From Candidatus Rokuibacteriota bacterium (GTDB taxonomy: Bacteria; Methylomirabilota; Methylomirabilia; Rokubacteriales; CSP1-6): a DNA stretch of 64,000 nucleotides. Within the stretch, counting starts at the first letter, position 1; the number at the start of each line of letters is the position of its first letter. Shown in pieces: positions 42,759 to 50,925 of the stretch. The position numbers and the translations under genes are program-made. The notes beneath the pieces are model-generated. The model had not been told where the DNA came from. It worked only from the letters and a program-made list of their open reading frames with translations, and ran no database searches. The stretch covers positions 42,737 to 106,736 of the forward strand of contig QHSX01000048.1 of assembly GCA_003221695.1 (NCBI GenBank), read 5' to 3'.

Positions 42759-43168
42759 GCTGTGGTCTCCTTTGTGCGCTTCGCGACGAGGTACGTGAAG
42801 CGGCCGCGCTGCACCACCTCACCGCGCTGGTCGACGAGCTCCCGCTCCTCGACGACGACGCCGGCATCGCGCATCGGCCGCTTCGTCACGATCCGCGACC
42901 GGCTCATGACCGTGTCGCCGACGCGGACCGAGCGCAGCACCTGCCAGTCGAGGCCCATGAACGCGAGCACGACCAGCGGGGGCTTCGGCACCCGCCACCC
43001 GAGCCCCGTCGTGAAGCAGAGCGGCAGCAAGTCGGGGACCGTGGCCCCATCGACGTCGAGCTCCCGCGTGAGCCCGAGGTAGATCGCCACGTGGGCCGAC
43101 GTGACGGTCAAGCCCGGCGTCTCCTGCACGTCGTCCACCGGGACGTCCTCGAAGTAGGAGCCCGTCAT
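42755..43168 (-). CDS. MaoC-like hot-dog protein lacking the hydratase motif
   Basis: 137 residues of the MaoC/hydratase-2 hot-dog fold: [20 protein letters not shown], then [20 protein letters not shown] and [17 protein letters not shown]. The catalytic Asp-x4-His and HG signature seen in the neighbour is missing (the region reads [20 protein letters not shown]). It probably forms a heterodimer with the protein at 43165, one subunit catalytic and the other for substrate binding. Start overlaps the upstream gene (ATGA) and its stop overlaps ilvD. Confidence 0.75.
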   Translation of the reverse strand: MTGSYFEDVPVDDVQETPGLTVTSAHVAIYLGLTRELDVDGATVPDLLPLCFTTGLGWRVPKPPLVVLAFMGLDWQVLRSVRVGDTVMSRSRIVTKRPMRDAGVVVEERELVDQRGEVVQRGRFTYLVAKRTKETTA

Positions 43169-43620
43169 GGCCGGGGCCGCCGCTCGACCATCAGGTCGGT
43201 CTCCCCCTCCTGGACGATCTCACCGCGCTGGTTGAGCACGCTCCGTTGAACGGTGACGAGACCCCGGTCGGGCTTCGAGGTCTCCTTCTTGCCGATGACC
43301 GTCGCCCGCAGGCGGATCGTGTCGCCGATCTTGATCGGCCCCTTGAACTTCCAGCGGAGCCCGACGAACGCCAGCGTCGCGTACGCCTGGGTGGCGCGCG
43401 TGAACAGGCCCGCCTGGATCGCCAGACCGAGGAGGCCGTGGGCGATCCGCTCGCCGAAGATCGACTGCTTCATGAACTCGGCGTCCGTGTGGAGCACGTT
43501 GTAGTCGCCGGAGAGCCCCGCGAAGATCACGATGTCCGCCTCGGTGACGGTCCGTCCCGGTGACTCGTACTCCTCCCCGACCTGGATGTCGTCGAAGTAG
43601 CGCCGCGCGGGAGCCGTCAC
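43165..43620 (-). CDS. MaoC-like enoyl-CoA hydratase-2-type protein
   Basis: 151 residues from the chosen GTG at 43620 (VTAPARRYFDDIQVG); GTG 43644 is an alternative. The hydratase-2 motif is complete: SGDYNVLHTDAEFMKQSIFGE near 37-57 and RIAHGLLGL near 58. WKFKGPIKIGDTIRLRATV is the second strand block. It would hydrate a 2-enoyl-CoA, or dehydrate in reverse. It heads the 14-gene run and is divergent from the ABC transporter at 43734. Confidence 0.8.
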   Translation of the reverse strand: MTAPARRYFDDIQVGEEYESPGRTVTEADIVIFAGLSGDYNVLHTDAEFMKQSIFGERIAHGLLGLAIQAGLFTRATQAYATLAFVGLRWKFKGPIKIGDTIRLRATVIGKKETSKPDRGLVTVQRSVLNQRGEIVQEGETDLMVERRPRP

Positions 43621-43668
43621 GGAGCCGTAGGATAGCACACGCACCGGCGCCTGACGGCGAGGGAGCGT

Positions 43669-43698
43669 TTGACCGTGGAGTGGGAAAGCGCATAGAAT
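43669..43698 (+). promoter_or_regulatory. sigma-70-type promoter for the ABC transporter operon
   Basis: TTGACC (43669-43674), 18-base spacer, TAGAAT (43693-43698). Transcription would begin near 43705, about 28 bases before the ATG at 43734, with a GGGAGGAG ribosome site in between. This is one of the best promoter matches in the window. Confidence 0.7.
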
Positions 43699-43733
43699 TC
43701 CTCGCCGTTGTCGAAAAAAGGGAGGAGCAGCGT

Positions 43734-45077
43734 ATGGGTGGTGGAACGGTAACTCGCCGTGACTTCATCAAGACCTCCGGCGCGGGCGCGGTGGCCACCG
43801 GGCTCGGCGCCAACATCATCGTCCCCGGGCGAGCGCACGCCGCCAAGAAGAAGCTCAGGATCCTCCAGTGGGTCCACTTCGTGCCGGCCTACGACGAGTG
43901 GTTCAACAAGAAGTACGTCGTCGAGTGGGGCCAGAAGAACGACACCGAGGTGACCGTCGACAACATCGGGATCGCCGGCATCAACGCCCGCGCCGCCGCT
44001 GAGGTCTCGGCCCAGAAGGGCCATGACCTTTTCCTCTTCAACTGGCCGCCGCCCACGTTCGAGGAGCAGGCGGTGGACATGAAGGACGTCTACCAGGAGG
44101 TGGAGCGGAAGCTCGGCAAGCCGATCGACCTCGCCATCAAGAGCACGTACAACCCGAAGACCAAGCGGTACTACGCCTTCTCACCGTCCTTCACACCGGA
44201 CCCGGTCAACTACCGCCAGGACCTCTTCGCGCAAGTCGGCCTGCCCAACGGACCCCGGACGTGGGAGGAGGTCCGGGTCAAGGGCGCCGAGATCAAGAAG
44301 AAGACCGGCCACCCCGTGGGCATCGGCCTCGCCAACGAGATCGACACCGGCATGGCGATGCGCACGATCATGTACGCCTTCGGGGCCCACGAGCAGGACG
44401 AGAACGGCAACCTTGCACTGAACTCCAAACAAACGTTGGAGGCGATCAAGTTCGTCAGGGCGCTGTTCCAGGAGGCGATGACCGCGGAAGTCTTCACCTG
44501 GGACGCCTCTTCGAACAACCGGGCCATGATCGCCGGCAAGGTGTCGGTGGTGTTGAACGCCATCTCGATCACGCGGACGGCCGAGAAAGACGATCCGGAG
44601 ATCTCGAAGAAGATCCAGCTCACGAAGGCCCTCCGGGGCCCGGTGCGGGCGATCGGGCTCGAGCACGTCATGCAGTGCTACGTCGTGTGGAAGTTCGCCG
44701 AGAACATCGACGGCGCCAAGCGGTTCCTCGTCGACTACACGACGGACTTCCGTCAGCCCTTCGTGGCCGGTGAGTTCTACGACTTCCCGTGCTTCCCGAA
44801 GACGGTGCCCGACCTGGCGAAGCTCATCAGCAACGACCCCAAGGCTCACCCGCTCGACAAGTACAAGGTGCTGGAGGACGTCCTCGGCTGGGCCACCAAC
44901 GTCGGCTACCCCGGCTACGCCAACGCGGCCATCGACGAGATCTTCGGCACCTGGGTGTTGAACGTCATGTTCGCCAAGGCGGCCAGCGGCGCGGCCACGC
45001 CCGAGGAGGCGCTCCAGGAAGCCGACACGGCCTGCCGGCGTATCTTCGGCAAGTGGAAGGAGAAGGGGCTGGTTTGA
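43734..45077 (+). CDS. Tat-exported family 1 ABC solute-binding protein
   Basis: 447 residues. The N-terminus VTRRDFIKTSGAGAVATGL has a twin-arginine motif and cleavage after AHA near residue 35. The mature part has the two-lobed family 1 fold: QWVHFVPAYDEWFNKKYV near 44-61 and YAFSPSFTPDPVNYRQDLF near 143-161. It binds a sugar or similar solute in the periplasm. GGGAGGAG lies before the ATG at 43734. First gene of a CUT1-like importer operon (SBP, ATPase, two permeases). Confidence 0.88.
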   Translation: MGGGTVTRRDFIKTSGAGAVATGLGANIIVPGRAHAAKKKLRILQWVHFVPAYDEWFNKKYVVEWGQKNDTEVTVDNIGIAGINARAAAEVSAQKGHDLFLFNWPPPTFEEQAVDMKDVYQEVERKLGKPIDLAIKSTYNPKTKRYYAFSPSFTPDPVNYRQDLFAQVGLPNGPRTWEEVRVKGAEIKKKTGHPVGIGLANEIDTGMAMRTIMYAFGAHEQDENGNLALNSKQTLEAIKFVRALFQEAMTAEVFTWDASSNNRAMIAGKVSVVLNAISITRTAEKDDPEISKKIQLTKALRGPVRAIGLEHVMQCYVVWKFAENIDGAKRFLVDYTTDFRQPFVAGEFYDFPCFPKTVPDLAKLISNDPKAHPLDKYKVLEDVLGWATNVGYPGYANAAIDEIFGTWVLNVMFAKAASGAATPEEALQEADTACRRIFGKWKEKGLV

Positions 45078-45078
45078 T

Positions 45079-46110
45079 CTGGCCACGGTAGAGACGCGAG
45101 CGGTCAGCAAGCACTTCGGTGACGTCCGCGCGGTCGACGGAGTGGATCTCGCGACCCAGGAGGGCGAGTTCCTCGTCCTCCTCGGGCCGTCCGGCTGCGG
45201 CAAGACCACGCTGCTCCGGATGATCGCCGGGCTCGAGGAGCCGACCTCGGGGACGATCCTCATCGGTGGCCAGGTCGTCAACGATCTGCCGCCGCGCGCC
45301 CGGAAGATCGCGATGGTCTTCCAGAGCTACGCGCTCTACCCGCACATGACCGTGCTGAAGAACATCGCCTTCCCCCTCAAAGCCCAGGGCCTGCGCCGGG
45401 AGGAGATCCCCAAGAAAATCGAGTGGGCGGCCGCGCTCTTCGGGATCGGCCACCTGCTCGGGAGGAAGCCCCGTCAGCTCTCGGGCGGCGAGCGCCAGCG
45501 CGTGGCGCTGGCCCGGGCCGTCGTCCGCGAGCCGGCGGTATTCCTGCTCGACGAGCCACTCTCCAATCTGGACGCGAAGCTCCGTGCCTCGGCACGCGAC
45601 GAGCTCCAGCAGTTCCAGCGGCGCATCGGCACGACCACCATCTACGTCACCCACGACCAGATCGAGGCCATGGGCCTCGGGGACCGGATCGCCGTCATGC
45701 AGGGCGGGCGAGTCCGGCAGCTCGGCACCCCGGTCGAGGTCTACGCCGAGCCGGCCGACACCTTCGTGGCGAGCTTCCTGGGGTCGCCGCCGATGAATAT
45801 CGTCGAGGCGCCGGACTGCCTGGTCGGCTTCCGGCCCGAGCACTTCCTGCCCCGCGACGCCTATGACGGGGGCGCGTCCCTGATCGCGCTCGGCCTTCGC
45901 GTCACCCGTGTCGAGTACCTGGGCGCCGACCGGCTCGTCTACGGGGTGCTCGAGGGCAAGTTCCAGGGCGCCAAGGTCCTCGCGCGCCTGCCGTCCACGG
46001 TCACGACGCCCGTCCAGGCCGGGCGCCGGTACGACTTCGCCGTTCCGGAGAAAGAGATGAAGTTCTTCGACCCGGGGACGCGGCTCCGCACGGCGGCGAG
46101 GTCCGTGTGA
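45079..46110 (+). CDS. CUT1-like ABC transporter ATPase (CTG start proposed)
   Basis: 343 residues from CTG 45079. Walker A GPSGCGKTT near 36, Q-loop VFQSYALYPHMT near 80, signature LSGGERQRVALARA near 134, Walker B VFLLDEPLSNLDA near 155, H-loop THDQIEAMG near 190, and a TOBE-type C-terminal domain. The conserved N-terminal strand (VETRAVSKHFGDVRAVDG) lies upstream of the first standard initiator, GTG 45142, so that start would lose a needed segment. In the upstream frame there is no ATG, GTG or TTG; CTG at 45079, one base after the preceding stop, fits. It drives the two permeases that follow. Confidence 0.85.
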   Translation: MATVETRAVSKHFGDVRAVDGVDLATQEGEFLVLLGPSGCGKTTLLRMIAGLEEPTSGTILIGGQVVNDLPPRARKIAMVFQSYALYPHMTVLKNIAFPLKAQGLRREEIPKKIEWAAALFGIGHLLGRKPRQLSGGERQRVALARAVVREPAVFLLDEPLSNLDAKLRASARDELQQFQRRIGTTTIYVTHDQIEAMGLGDRIAVMQGGRVRQLGTPVEVYAEPADTFVASFLGSPPMNIVEAPDCLVGFRPEHFLPRDAYDGGASLIALGLRVTRVEYLGADRLVYGVLEGKFQGAKVLARLPSTVTTPVQAGRRYDFAVPEKEMKFFDPGTRLRTAARSV

Positions 46111-47033
46111 GCGACCGGTTGGCGACGGCCCGACCGCGGGGCCTCTCCTTCGTGGTCGACAGCCCCCGCTGGCTCGGGCCCTTGATGATCGGCCCCGCCG
46201 TGCTCTACATCGTGCTCGTCGTCGGCCTGCCCTTCGTGCTCGCGATCCTCTACGCGTTCAGCGACGTGTCGATGGGGCACCGAACCCTCGAGTTCGTCGG
46301 CTTCCGCAACTTCGCCAGCGTCCTGGGGACGCCGAAGTTCCAGACCGCGCTCAAGAACACGTTCGTCTTCGCCGTCACCTCGCAGGTGCTGGTGATGGTG
46401 CTGGCCACCGTGCTGGCCCTGGCCCTCATCCGGGACTTCCACGGCAAGTGGCTCGTCCGGCTCCTGATCCTGCTGCCCTGGGTGGCGCCGATCTCGCTGG
46501 GCACGATCGGCTGGCTGTGGATCCTGGACTCCACCTACAGCGTCATCAACTGGACCCTGGAGGCGCTCGGGCTCATCACGAACGAGGGGTGGTTGATGTG
46601 GCTCGGGGTGCCGCACCTGGCCATGGCCTCGGTCATCGTCATCCACGTCTGGCGCATCCTGCCGCTGGCCACGGTGATTTTAATCGCCGGGCTCACCTCG
46701 ATCCCCCACGACATCCACGACGCGGCCCAGATGGACGGGGCGGGGTTCTGGCGCCACCTGTTCCAGGTCACGGTGCCGCTGATCCGCCCGATCATGCTCG
46801 TGGCCGGCCTCTTCGGCCTCGTCTTCGCCTTCACCGACATGATCGTGATCTTCGTCCTGACGCGTGGCGGGCCCTACGACACGACCCAGGTCCTGGCGAG
46901 CCTCGCCTTCTTCACCGGCATCCAGGGCGGCGACCTGGCGGAGGGCGCCGCGGTCGCCCTCTTCCTGTTCCCGCTGCTGGTGGCGGTCGCGGTCGGCTTC
47001 CTCCGGGTCGCCCGGCGTACCGAGGTGACGTGA
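46107..47033 (+). CDS. ABC transporter permease (MalF-like)
   Basis: 308 residues, six hydrophobic helices. PSITPAVLY-type opening LGPLMIGPAVLYIVLVVGLP near 22-41, and the EAA-loop DAAQMDGAGFWRHLFQVTVP near 209-228 that contacts the ATPase. GTG start overlaps the ATPase stop. Forms the heteromeric pore with the next gene. Confidence 0.9.
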   Translation: MSDRLATARPRGLSFVVDSPRWLGPLMIGPAVLYIVLVVGLPFVLAILYAFSDVSMGHRTLEFVGFRNFASVLGTPKFQTALKNTFVFAVTSQVLVMVLATVLALALIRDFHGKWLVRLLILLPWVAPISLGTIGWLWILDSTYSVINWTLEALGLITNEGWLMWLGVPHLAMASVIVIHVWRILPLATVILIAGLTSIPHDIHDAAQMDGAGFWRHLFQVTVPLIRPIMLVAGLFGLVFAFTDMIVIFVLTRGGPYDTTQVLASLAFFTGIQGGDLAEGAAVALFLFPLLVAVAVGFLRVARRTEVT

Positions 47034-47034
47034 G

Positions 47035-47886
47035 GTGGCGGCCAGGCCCACGGTGAGGCGGCTGGCGGGCCGTGGCGGACACCTGGGCCTGATCGGCCTG
47101 TTCACCGTGTTCAGCGCCTTCCCGTTCTACTGGATGCTCATCACCACCTTCAAGCGCACCTCGGACCTCCTGAAGCGGGGCAACAACCCCTTCGTCTACA
47201 ACCAACCGCCGACGCTCGAGAACCTGCGCGTGCTCTTCTACGACACCCTCTACGTTCAGTGGCTCGCCAACACGTTCTTCGTCGGGCTGCTCGTGGTGCT
47301 CATCACGCTCGTGCTGGCCGTGCCGGCCGGGTACGCGCTGGCCCGGCTGACCGGGCGCGTCGGGGAGCACCTCGGCATCGCCATCTTCCTGACGTACCTG
47401 GTGCCGCCGACCCTGCTCTTCATCCCGATGTCACGGCTGATCGCCGACCTCGGCCTCCAGGACTCGCTCTGGTCGCTGGTCGTGGTGTACCCGTCGTTCA
47501 CGGTCCCCTTCTGCACGTGGCTCCTGATGGGCTTCTTCAAGGCCATCCCGCGGGACCTGGAAGAGGCGGCGATGATCGACGGCTACAGCCGGCTCGGCGC
47601 GTTCGTGAAGGTCGTCATCCCGATCTCGGTCGCAGGGATCCTGACCGTGATCATCTTCACGCTGACGCTGGTGATGCAGGAGTTCGTGTACGCGCTGACC
47701 TTCATCACCGCGGCCCGGCACTTCACGGTGAGCGTCGGCGTGCCGACGTTCCTGGTCCACGGCGACGTCTACTTCTGGGGATCGCTGATGGCCGGGTGCT
47801 TCATCGCCAGCGTGCCGATCGCCGTCCTCTACAACTTCTTCGTGGATCGGTTCATCGCCGGCTTCACGGCCGGCGCCATCAAGTAG
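47035..47886 (+). CDS. ABC transporter permease (MalG-like)
   Basis: 283 residues, six hydrophobic helices, GTG start 1 base after the previous stop. EAAMIDGYSRLGAFVKVVIPI near 177-197 is the EAA loop, and FYWMLITTFKRTSDLLKRG near 28-46 is the typical MalG-type periplasmic entry. Last gene of the importer. Convergent with the MetE-like gene; a weak CCGGC-GCTCA-GCCGG hairpin lies at the junction. Confidence 0.9.
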   Translation: MAARPTVRRLAGRGGHLGLIGLFTVFSAFPFYWMLITTFKRTSDLLKRGNNPFVYNQPPTLENLRVLFYDTLYVQWLANTFFVGLLVVLITLVLAVPAGYALARLTGRVGEHLGIAIFLTYLVPPTLLFIPMSRLIADLGLQDSLWSLVVVYPSFTVPFCTWLLMGFFKAIPRDLEEAAMIDGYSRLGAFVKVVIPISVAGILTVIIFTLTLVMQEFVYALTFITAARHFTVSVGVPTFLVHGDVYFWGSLMAGCFIASVPIAVLYNFFVDRFIAGFTAGAIK

Positions 47887-47897
47887 CGGGCCGGCGC

Positions 47898-48923
47898 TCA
47901 GCCGGTGCCGAGCTCCCTTCGGACGAGGGCGGCGCCTGCCACGAGCGCCACGAGCTTGGACCGAGCGACCCCTCGGCTGAGCACCACCATGCCGCAGTTC
48001 GTGCACGGGTAGAGGCGCTCCGGCGGGACGAACGCCATGGCCCGGCGGATCGTCGCGGCGACCTCGTCGGGCGTCTCGGTCCGGTCGGTGGCGACGTCCA
48101 CCGCGCCCACGAGCACGTCCTTGCCTTCGAGGAGGGCGAGCAGCTCGAGCGGCACGCGCGAGTTCGCGCACTCGAGCGAGACCTGGTCGATCCGGCTCCG
48201 GGCGAGGAGGGGGAACGTCGTCTCGTACTGACGCCACTCGCCGCCGAGCGTCGCCTTCCAGTCGATGTTGGCCTGGATGCCGTAGCCGTAGCAGATATGC
48301 ACGGCGGTCGTGCAGCGGACGCCCTCGATCGCCCGGTGAAGCGCCTCGATCCCCCACGCCGCGACGTCGTCCAGGTAGACATTGAACGCGGGCTCGTCGA
48401 GCTGGAGGACGTCGAGCCCGAGCGCGGCGAGCTCCCGCGCCTCCTCGTTGATAATTTGCGCGAACTCCAGCGCAAGCCGGCGGCGGTCGCGGTAGTACTC
48501 GTCGGCAAGCGTGTCCACGATCGTCATGGGGCCCGGCAGCGTGAACTTGAGCTTCCGCGTCGTGTGGGCGCGCGCGAAGGCGACCTCCGCCGCGTGCGCC
48601 CGCCCCCGGCGCCGGAGCGGCCCGGTCACGGTGGGCACCTCGGCCTTGTAGCGGTCCGCGCGGATGCCGATCGTGACGCGGCGGGCGAAGTCGACGCCCT
48701 CGACGTGCTCGAGAAAGCCGTGGACGAAGTGCTGCCGGCCCTGTTCGCCGTCGGTCACGATGTCGATGCCCGCCGTCTCCTGCTCGCGGAGCGCGACCAG
48801 CACCGCATCGCGACGGCCCTCCTCGAGAGGCGCGCCCGAGAGCCGCCACGGCGCCCACAGCGTCCCCGGCTCGGCGAGCCAGGACGGCTTGGGAAGGCTG
48901 CCGGCGATCGTCGTCAGAAGCAC
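47898..48923 (-). CDS. MetE C-terminal-domain-like methyltransferase (cobalamin-independent type)
   Basis: 341 residues, the size of archaeal-type MetE or related single-barrel proteins. Zinc ligands are AVHICYGYG near 207-215 (HxC), SLECANSR near 249, and YPCTNCGMVVLSRG near 307-320. LPGPMTIVDTLADEYY near 128-143 and LQLDEPAFNVYLDD near 171 are family segments. It may be methionine synthase working without the N-terminal domain, or a zinc methyltransferase for another thiol. No folate partner is nearby. Confidence 0.8.
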   Translation of the reverse strand: MLLTTIAGSLPKPSWLAEPGTLWAPWRLSGAPLEEGRRDAVLVALREQETAGIDIVTDGEQGRQHFVHGFLEHVEGVDFARRVTIGIRADRYKAEVPTVTGPLRRRGRAHAAEVAFARAHTTRKLKFTLPGPMTIVDTLADEYYRDRRRLALEFAQIINEEARELAALGLDVLQLDEPAFNVYLDDVAAWGIEALHRAIEGVRCTTAVHICYGYGIQANIDWKATLGGEWRQYETTFPLLARSRIDQVSLECANSRVPLELLALLEGKDVLVGAVDVATDRTETPDEVAATIRRAMAFVPPERLYPCTNCGMVVLSRGVARSKLVALVAGAALVRRELGTG

Positions 48924-49029
48924 GGGGCGGTTCTAGCAGAAGGGCTCGCGGCTGTCCACCGCGATTGACCCTGCGTGGCCCGCGTGCTATAGCTGGTCGC
49001 CGCTGTCATCCGCCTTCCAGGGAGATTCG

Positions 49030-49563
49030 ATGCTCCGCCAGCTGGCCAAGAAGATCGATGCGCTCCAGGAGCTCATCGGACGGGGCGTCTCCTGGTTCGT
49101 GCTCGCTATGGTCGTCGTGGTGTTCAGTGACGTCATCTTCCGGTATCTCTTCAACCGCAGCTGGGTGTTCATGCAGGAGCTCGAGTGGCACTTCTTCGGT
49201 CTCGTGTATCTCCTGGCCGCGGGCTACACGATGCTCTATGACGAGCACGTCCGCGTCGACATCTACTACGCGAAGCTCACGTCGCGCAAGAAGGCGTGGC
49301 TCGACCTGATCCTCCTCTTCGTCTTCTTCTTTCCCACATCCCTCCTCATCATCTACACCACGTGGCCGTTTGTGAAAAACTCCTTTGCGGTCCTCGAGGG
49401 CTCGCCGGATCCCGGCGGCCTCCCCGGGCGCTGGGCCCTCAAGTCCACGATCATCATCGGCTACGCGCTGTTGATCCTCCAGGGCATCTCCCAAGCGATC
49501 AAGAACCTCTACTGGGCGATGGGGTGGGAAGCGCGCGAAGAGCGCGCTCACGAGATCCACTGA
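49030..49563 (+). CDS. TRAP transporter small permease (DctQ)
   Basis: 177 residues, four helices. NRSWVFMQELEWHFFGLVYL near 42-61 contains the conserved E-E/W signature of DctQ, and LDLILLFVFFFPTSLLIIYT near 93-112 the third helix. GGAG lies 9 bases before the ATG. Its TGA overlaps the DctM ATG by one base (TGATG). It belongs with DctM at 49563 and, most likely, the convergent DctP at 50926. Confidence 0.9.
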   Translation: MLRQLAKKIDALQELIGRGVSWFVLAMVVVVFSDVIFRYLFNRSWVFMQELEWHFFGLVYLLAAGYTMLYDEHVRVDIYYAKLTSRKKAWLDLILLFVFFFPTSLLIIYTTWPFVKNSFAVLEGSPDPGGLPGRWALKSTIIIGYALLILQGISQAIKNLYWAMGWEAREERAHEIH

Positions 49564-50897
49564 TGTTCGGCCTTCCCTGGGACCAGACGCTCGGCGCCGC
49601 GATGTTCGTTGGGATGCTGGTCTTCCTGCTCTTCGGCTTCCCGGTCGCGTTCAGCCTCACCTTCACCGGCATGCTCTTCGGTCTGATCGGGTTCGGCCTC
49701 CCGTTCTTCGACCTGCTGCCGCTGCGGATCTGGGGGACGATGACCAACTTCACGCTCCTCGCGGTGCCCCTGTTCGTCTTCATGGGGGTGGCGCTCGAGA
49801 AATCGGGGATTGCCGAGGAATTGCTCGAGACGATGGCACTGCTCTTCGGATGGCTGAAAGGCGGCATCGCCATCTCGGTCGTGATCGTCGGCGCGATCCT
49901 GGCCGCGTCGACCGGCGTCGTCGGAGCCAGCGTGATCACGATGGGCCTGGTGTCGCTCCCGACCATGATCCGGCGCGGCTACCAGAAGGAGCTGGTCTGC
50001 GGAACCATCTGCGCCTCGGGCACCCTCGGCCAGATCATCCCGCCGAGCATCGTCCTCGTGCTCCTGGGCGACATCATGGGCGTCTCGGTGGGAGACCTCT
50101 ATATCGGCGCTTTCCTTCCGGGCTTCGTCCTCGTCGGCCTCTACATCGTCTACCTGTTCATCCTCGGGCACTGGAAGCCCCATCTGTGCCCGCCGATCCC
50201 GAAGGCGGAGCTGGCCGCGTTCCAGGCCCACGCGCTCAAGCGCGTGGCGATCGCGTTGGCGCCGGCGCTGGTGCTGATCGTCGCGGTGCTCGGCTCGATC
50301 TTCATCGGCATCGCCTCGCCGACCGAAGGCGCCTCGGTCGGCGCGGCGGGTGGCCTGATCCTCACGGCGTTCAAGAGACGCTTCTCGATGCAGATGCTCG
50401 GGGACGTCATGCGCGCGACCACGCGCATTACGAGTCTCGTGTTCATCATCCTGATCGGCGCCAATACCTTCGGCCTCGTCTTCCGGGGCCTCAACGGCGA
50501 CAAACTGATCCAGGAGATCTTGCTCAACTCGGGGCTCGGCGCCTACGGGGTACTCACCCTCGTGATGGCCGTCATCTTCTTCCTGGGGTTCTTCATCGAC
50601 TACATCGAGATTTGCTTCATCCACATCCCGATCCTCACGCCCGTTCTCGTCAAGCACTTCGGCTTCGATCCCGTCTGGCTCGGCGTCGTCATCGGCGTCA
50701 ACCTCCAGACGTCGTTCCTCACACCGCCGTTCGGCTTCTCGCTCTTCTACCTGCGCGGCATCGCCCCTCCTTCGATCACCACGGGCGACATCTACCGGGG
50801 CGTCGTGCCCTTCATCATCCTCCAGTGCATCGGGCTCACGCTGGTCATCGCGTTCCCCGGGATCGTGTACGCGCTGATCCACTTCTTCAGAGCGTAG
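49563..50897 (+). CDS. TRAP transporter large permease (DctM)
   Basis: 444 residues, about 11-12 helices. AASTGVVGASVITMGLVSLP near 116-135, SGTLGQIIPPSIVLVLLGDI near 153-172 and LQTSFLTPPFGFSLFYLRG near 380-398 are the DctM blocks. Imports organic acids with sodium. The start ATG at 49563 overlaps dctQ. An in-frame stretch upstream is antisense-like and not included. Confidence 0.92.
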   Translation: MFGLPWDQTLGAAMFVGMLVFLLFGFPVAFSLTFTGMLFGLIGFGLPFFDLLPLRIWGTMTNFTLLAVPLFVFMGVALEKSGIAEELLETMALLFGWLKGGIAISVVIVGAILAASTGVVGASVITMGLVSLPTMIRRGYQKELVCGTICASGTLGQIIPPSIVLVLLGDIMGVSVGDLYIGAFLPGFVLVGLYIVYLFILGHWKPHLCPPIPKAELAAFQAHALKRVAIALAPALVLIVAVLGSIFIGIASPTEGASVGAAGGLILTAFKRRFSMQMLGDVMRATTRITSLVFIILIGANTFGLVFRGLNGDKLIQEILLNSGLGAYGVLTLVMAVIFFLGFFIDYIEICFIHIPILTPVLVKHFGFDPVWLGVVIGVNLQTSFLTPPFGFSLFYLRGIAPPSITTGDIYRGVVPFIILQCIGLTLVIAFPGIVYALIHFFRA

Positions 50898-50925
50898 GAA
50901 GCTCCGGGCCCTTCGCTCCGGTCCG

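Noticed and set aside
47880..47912. Bidirectional terminator between the ABC permease and the MetE-like gene
   Set aside because: The stem CCGGC/GCCGG is only 5 bp, with no T-run on either side, and part lies in coding sequence.
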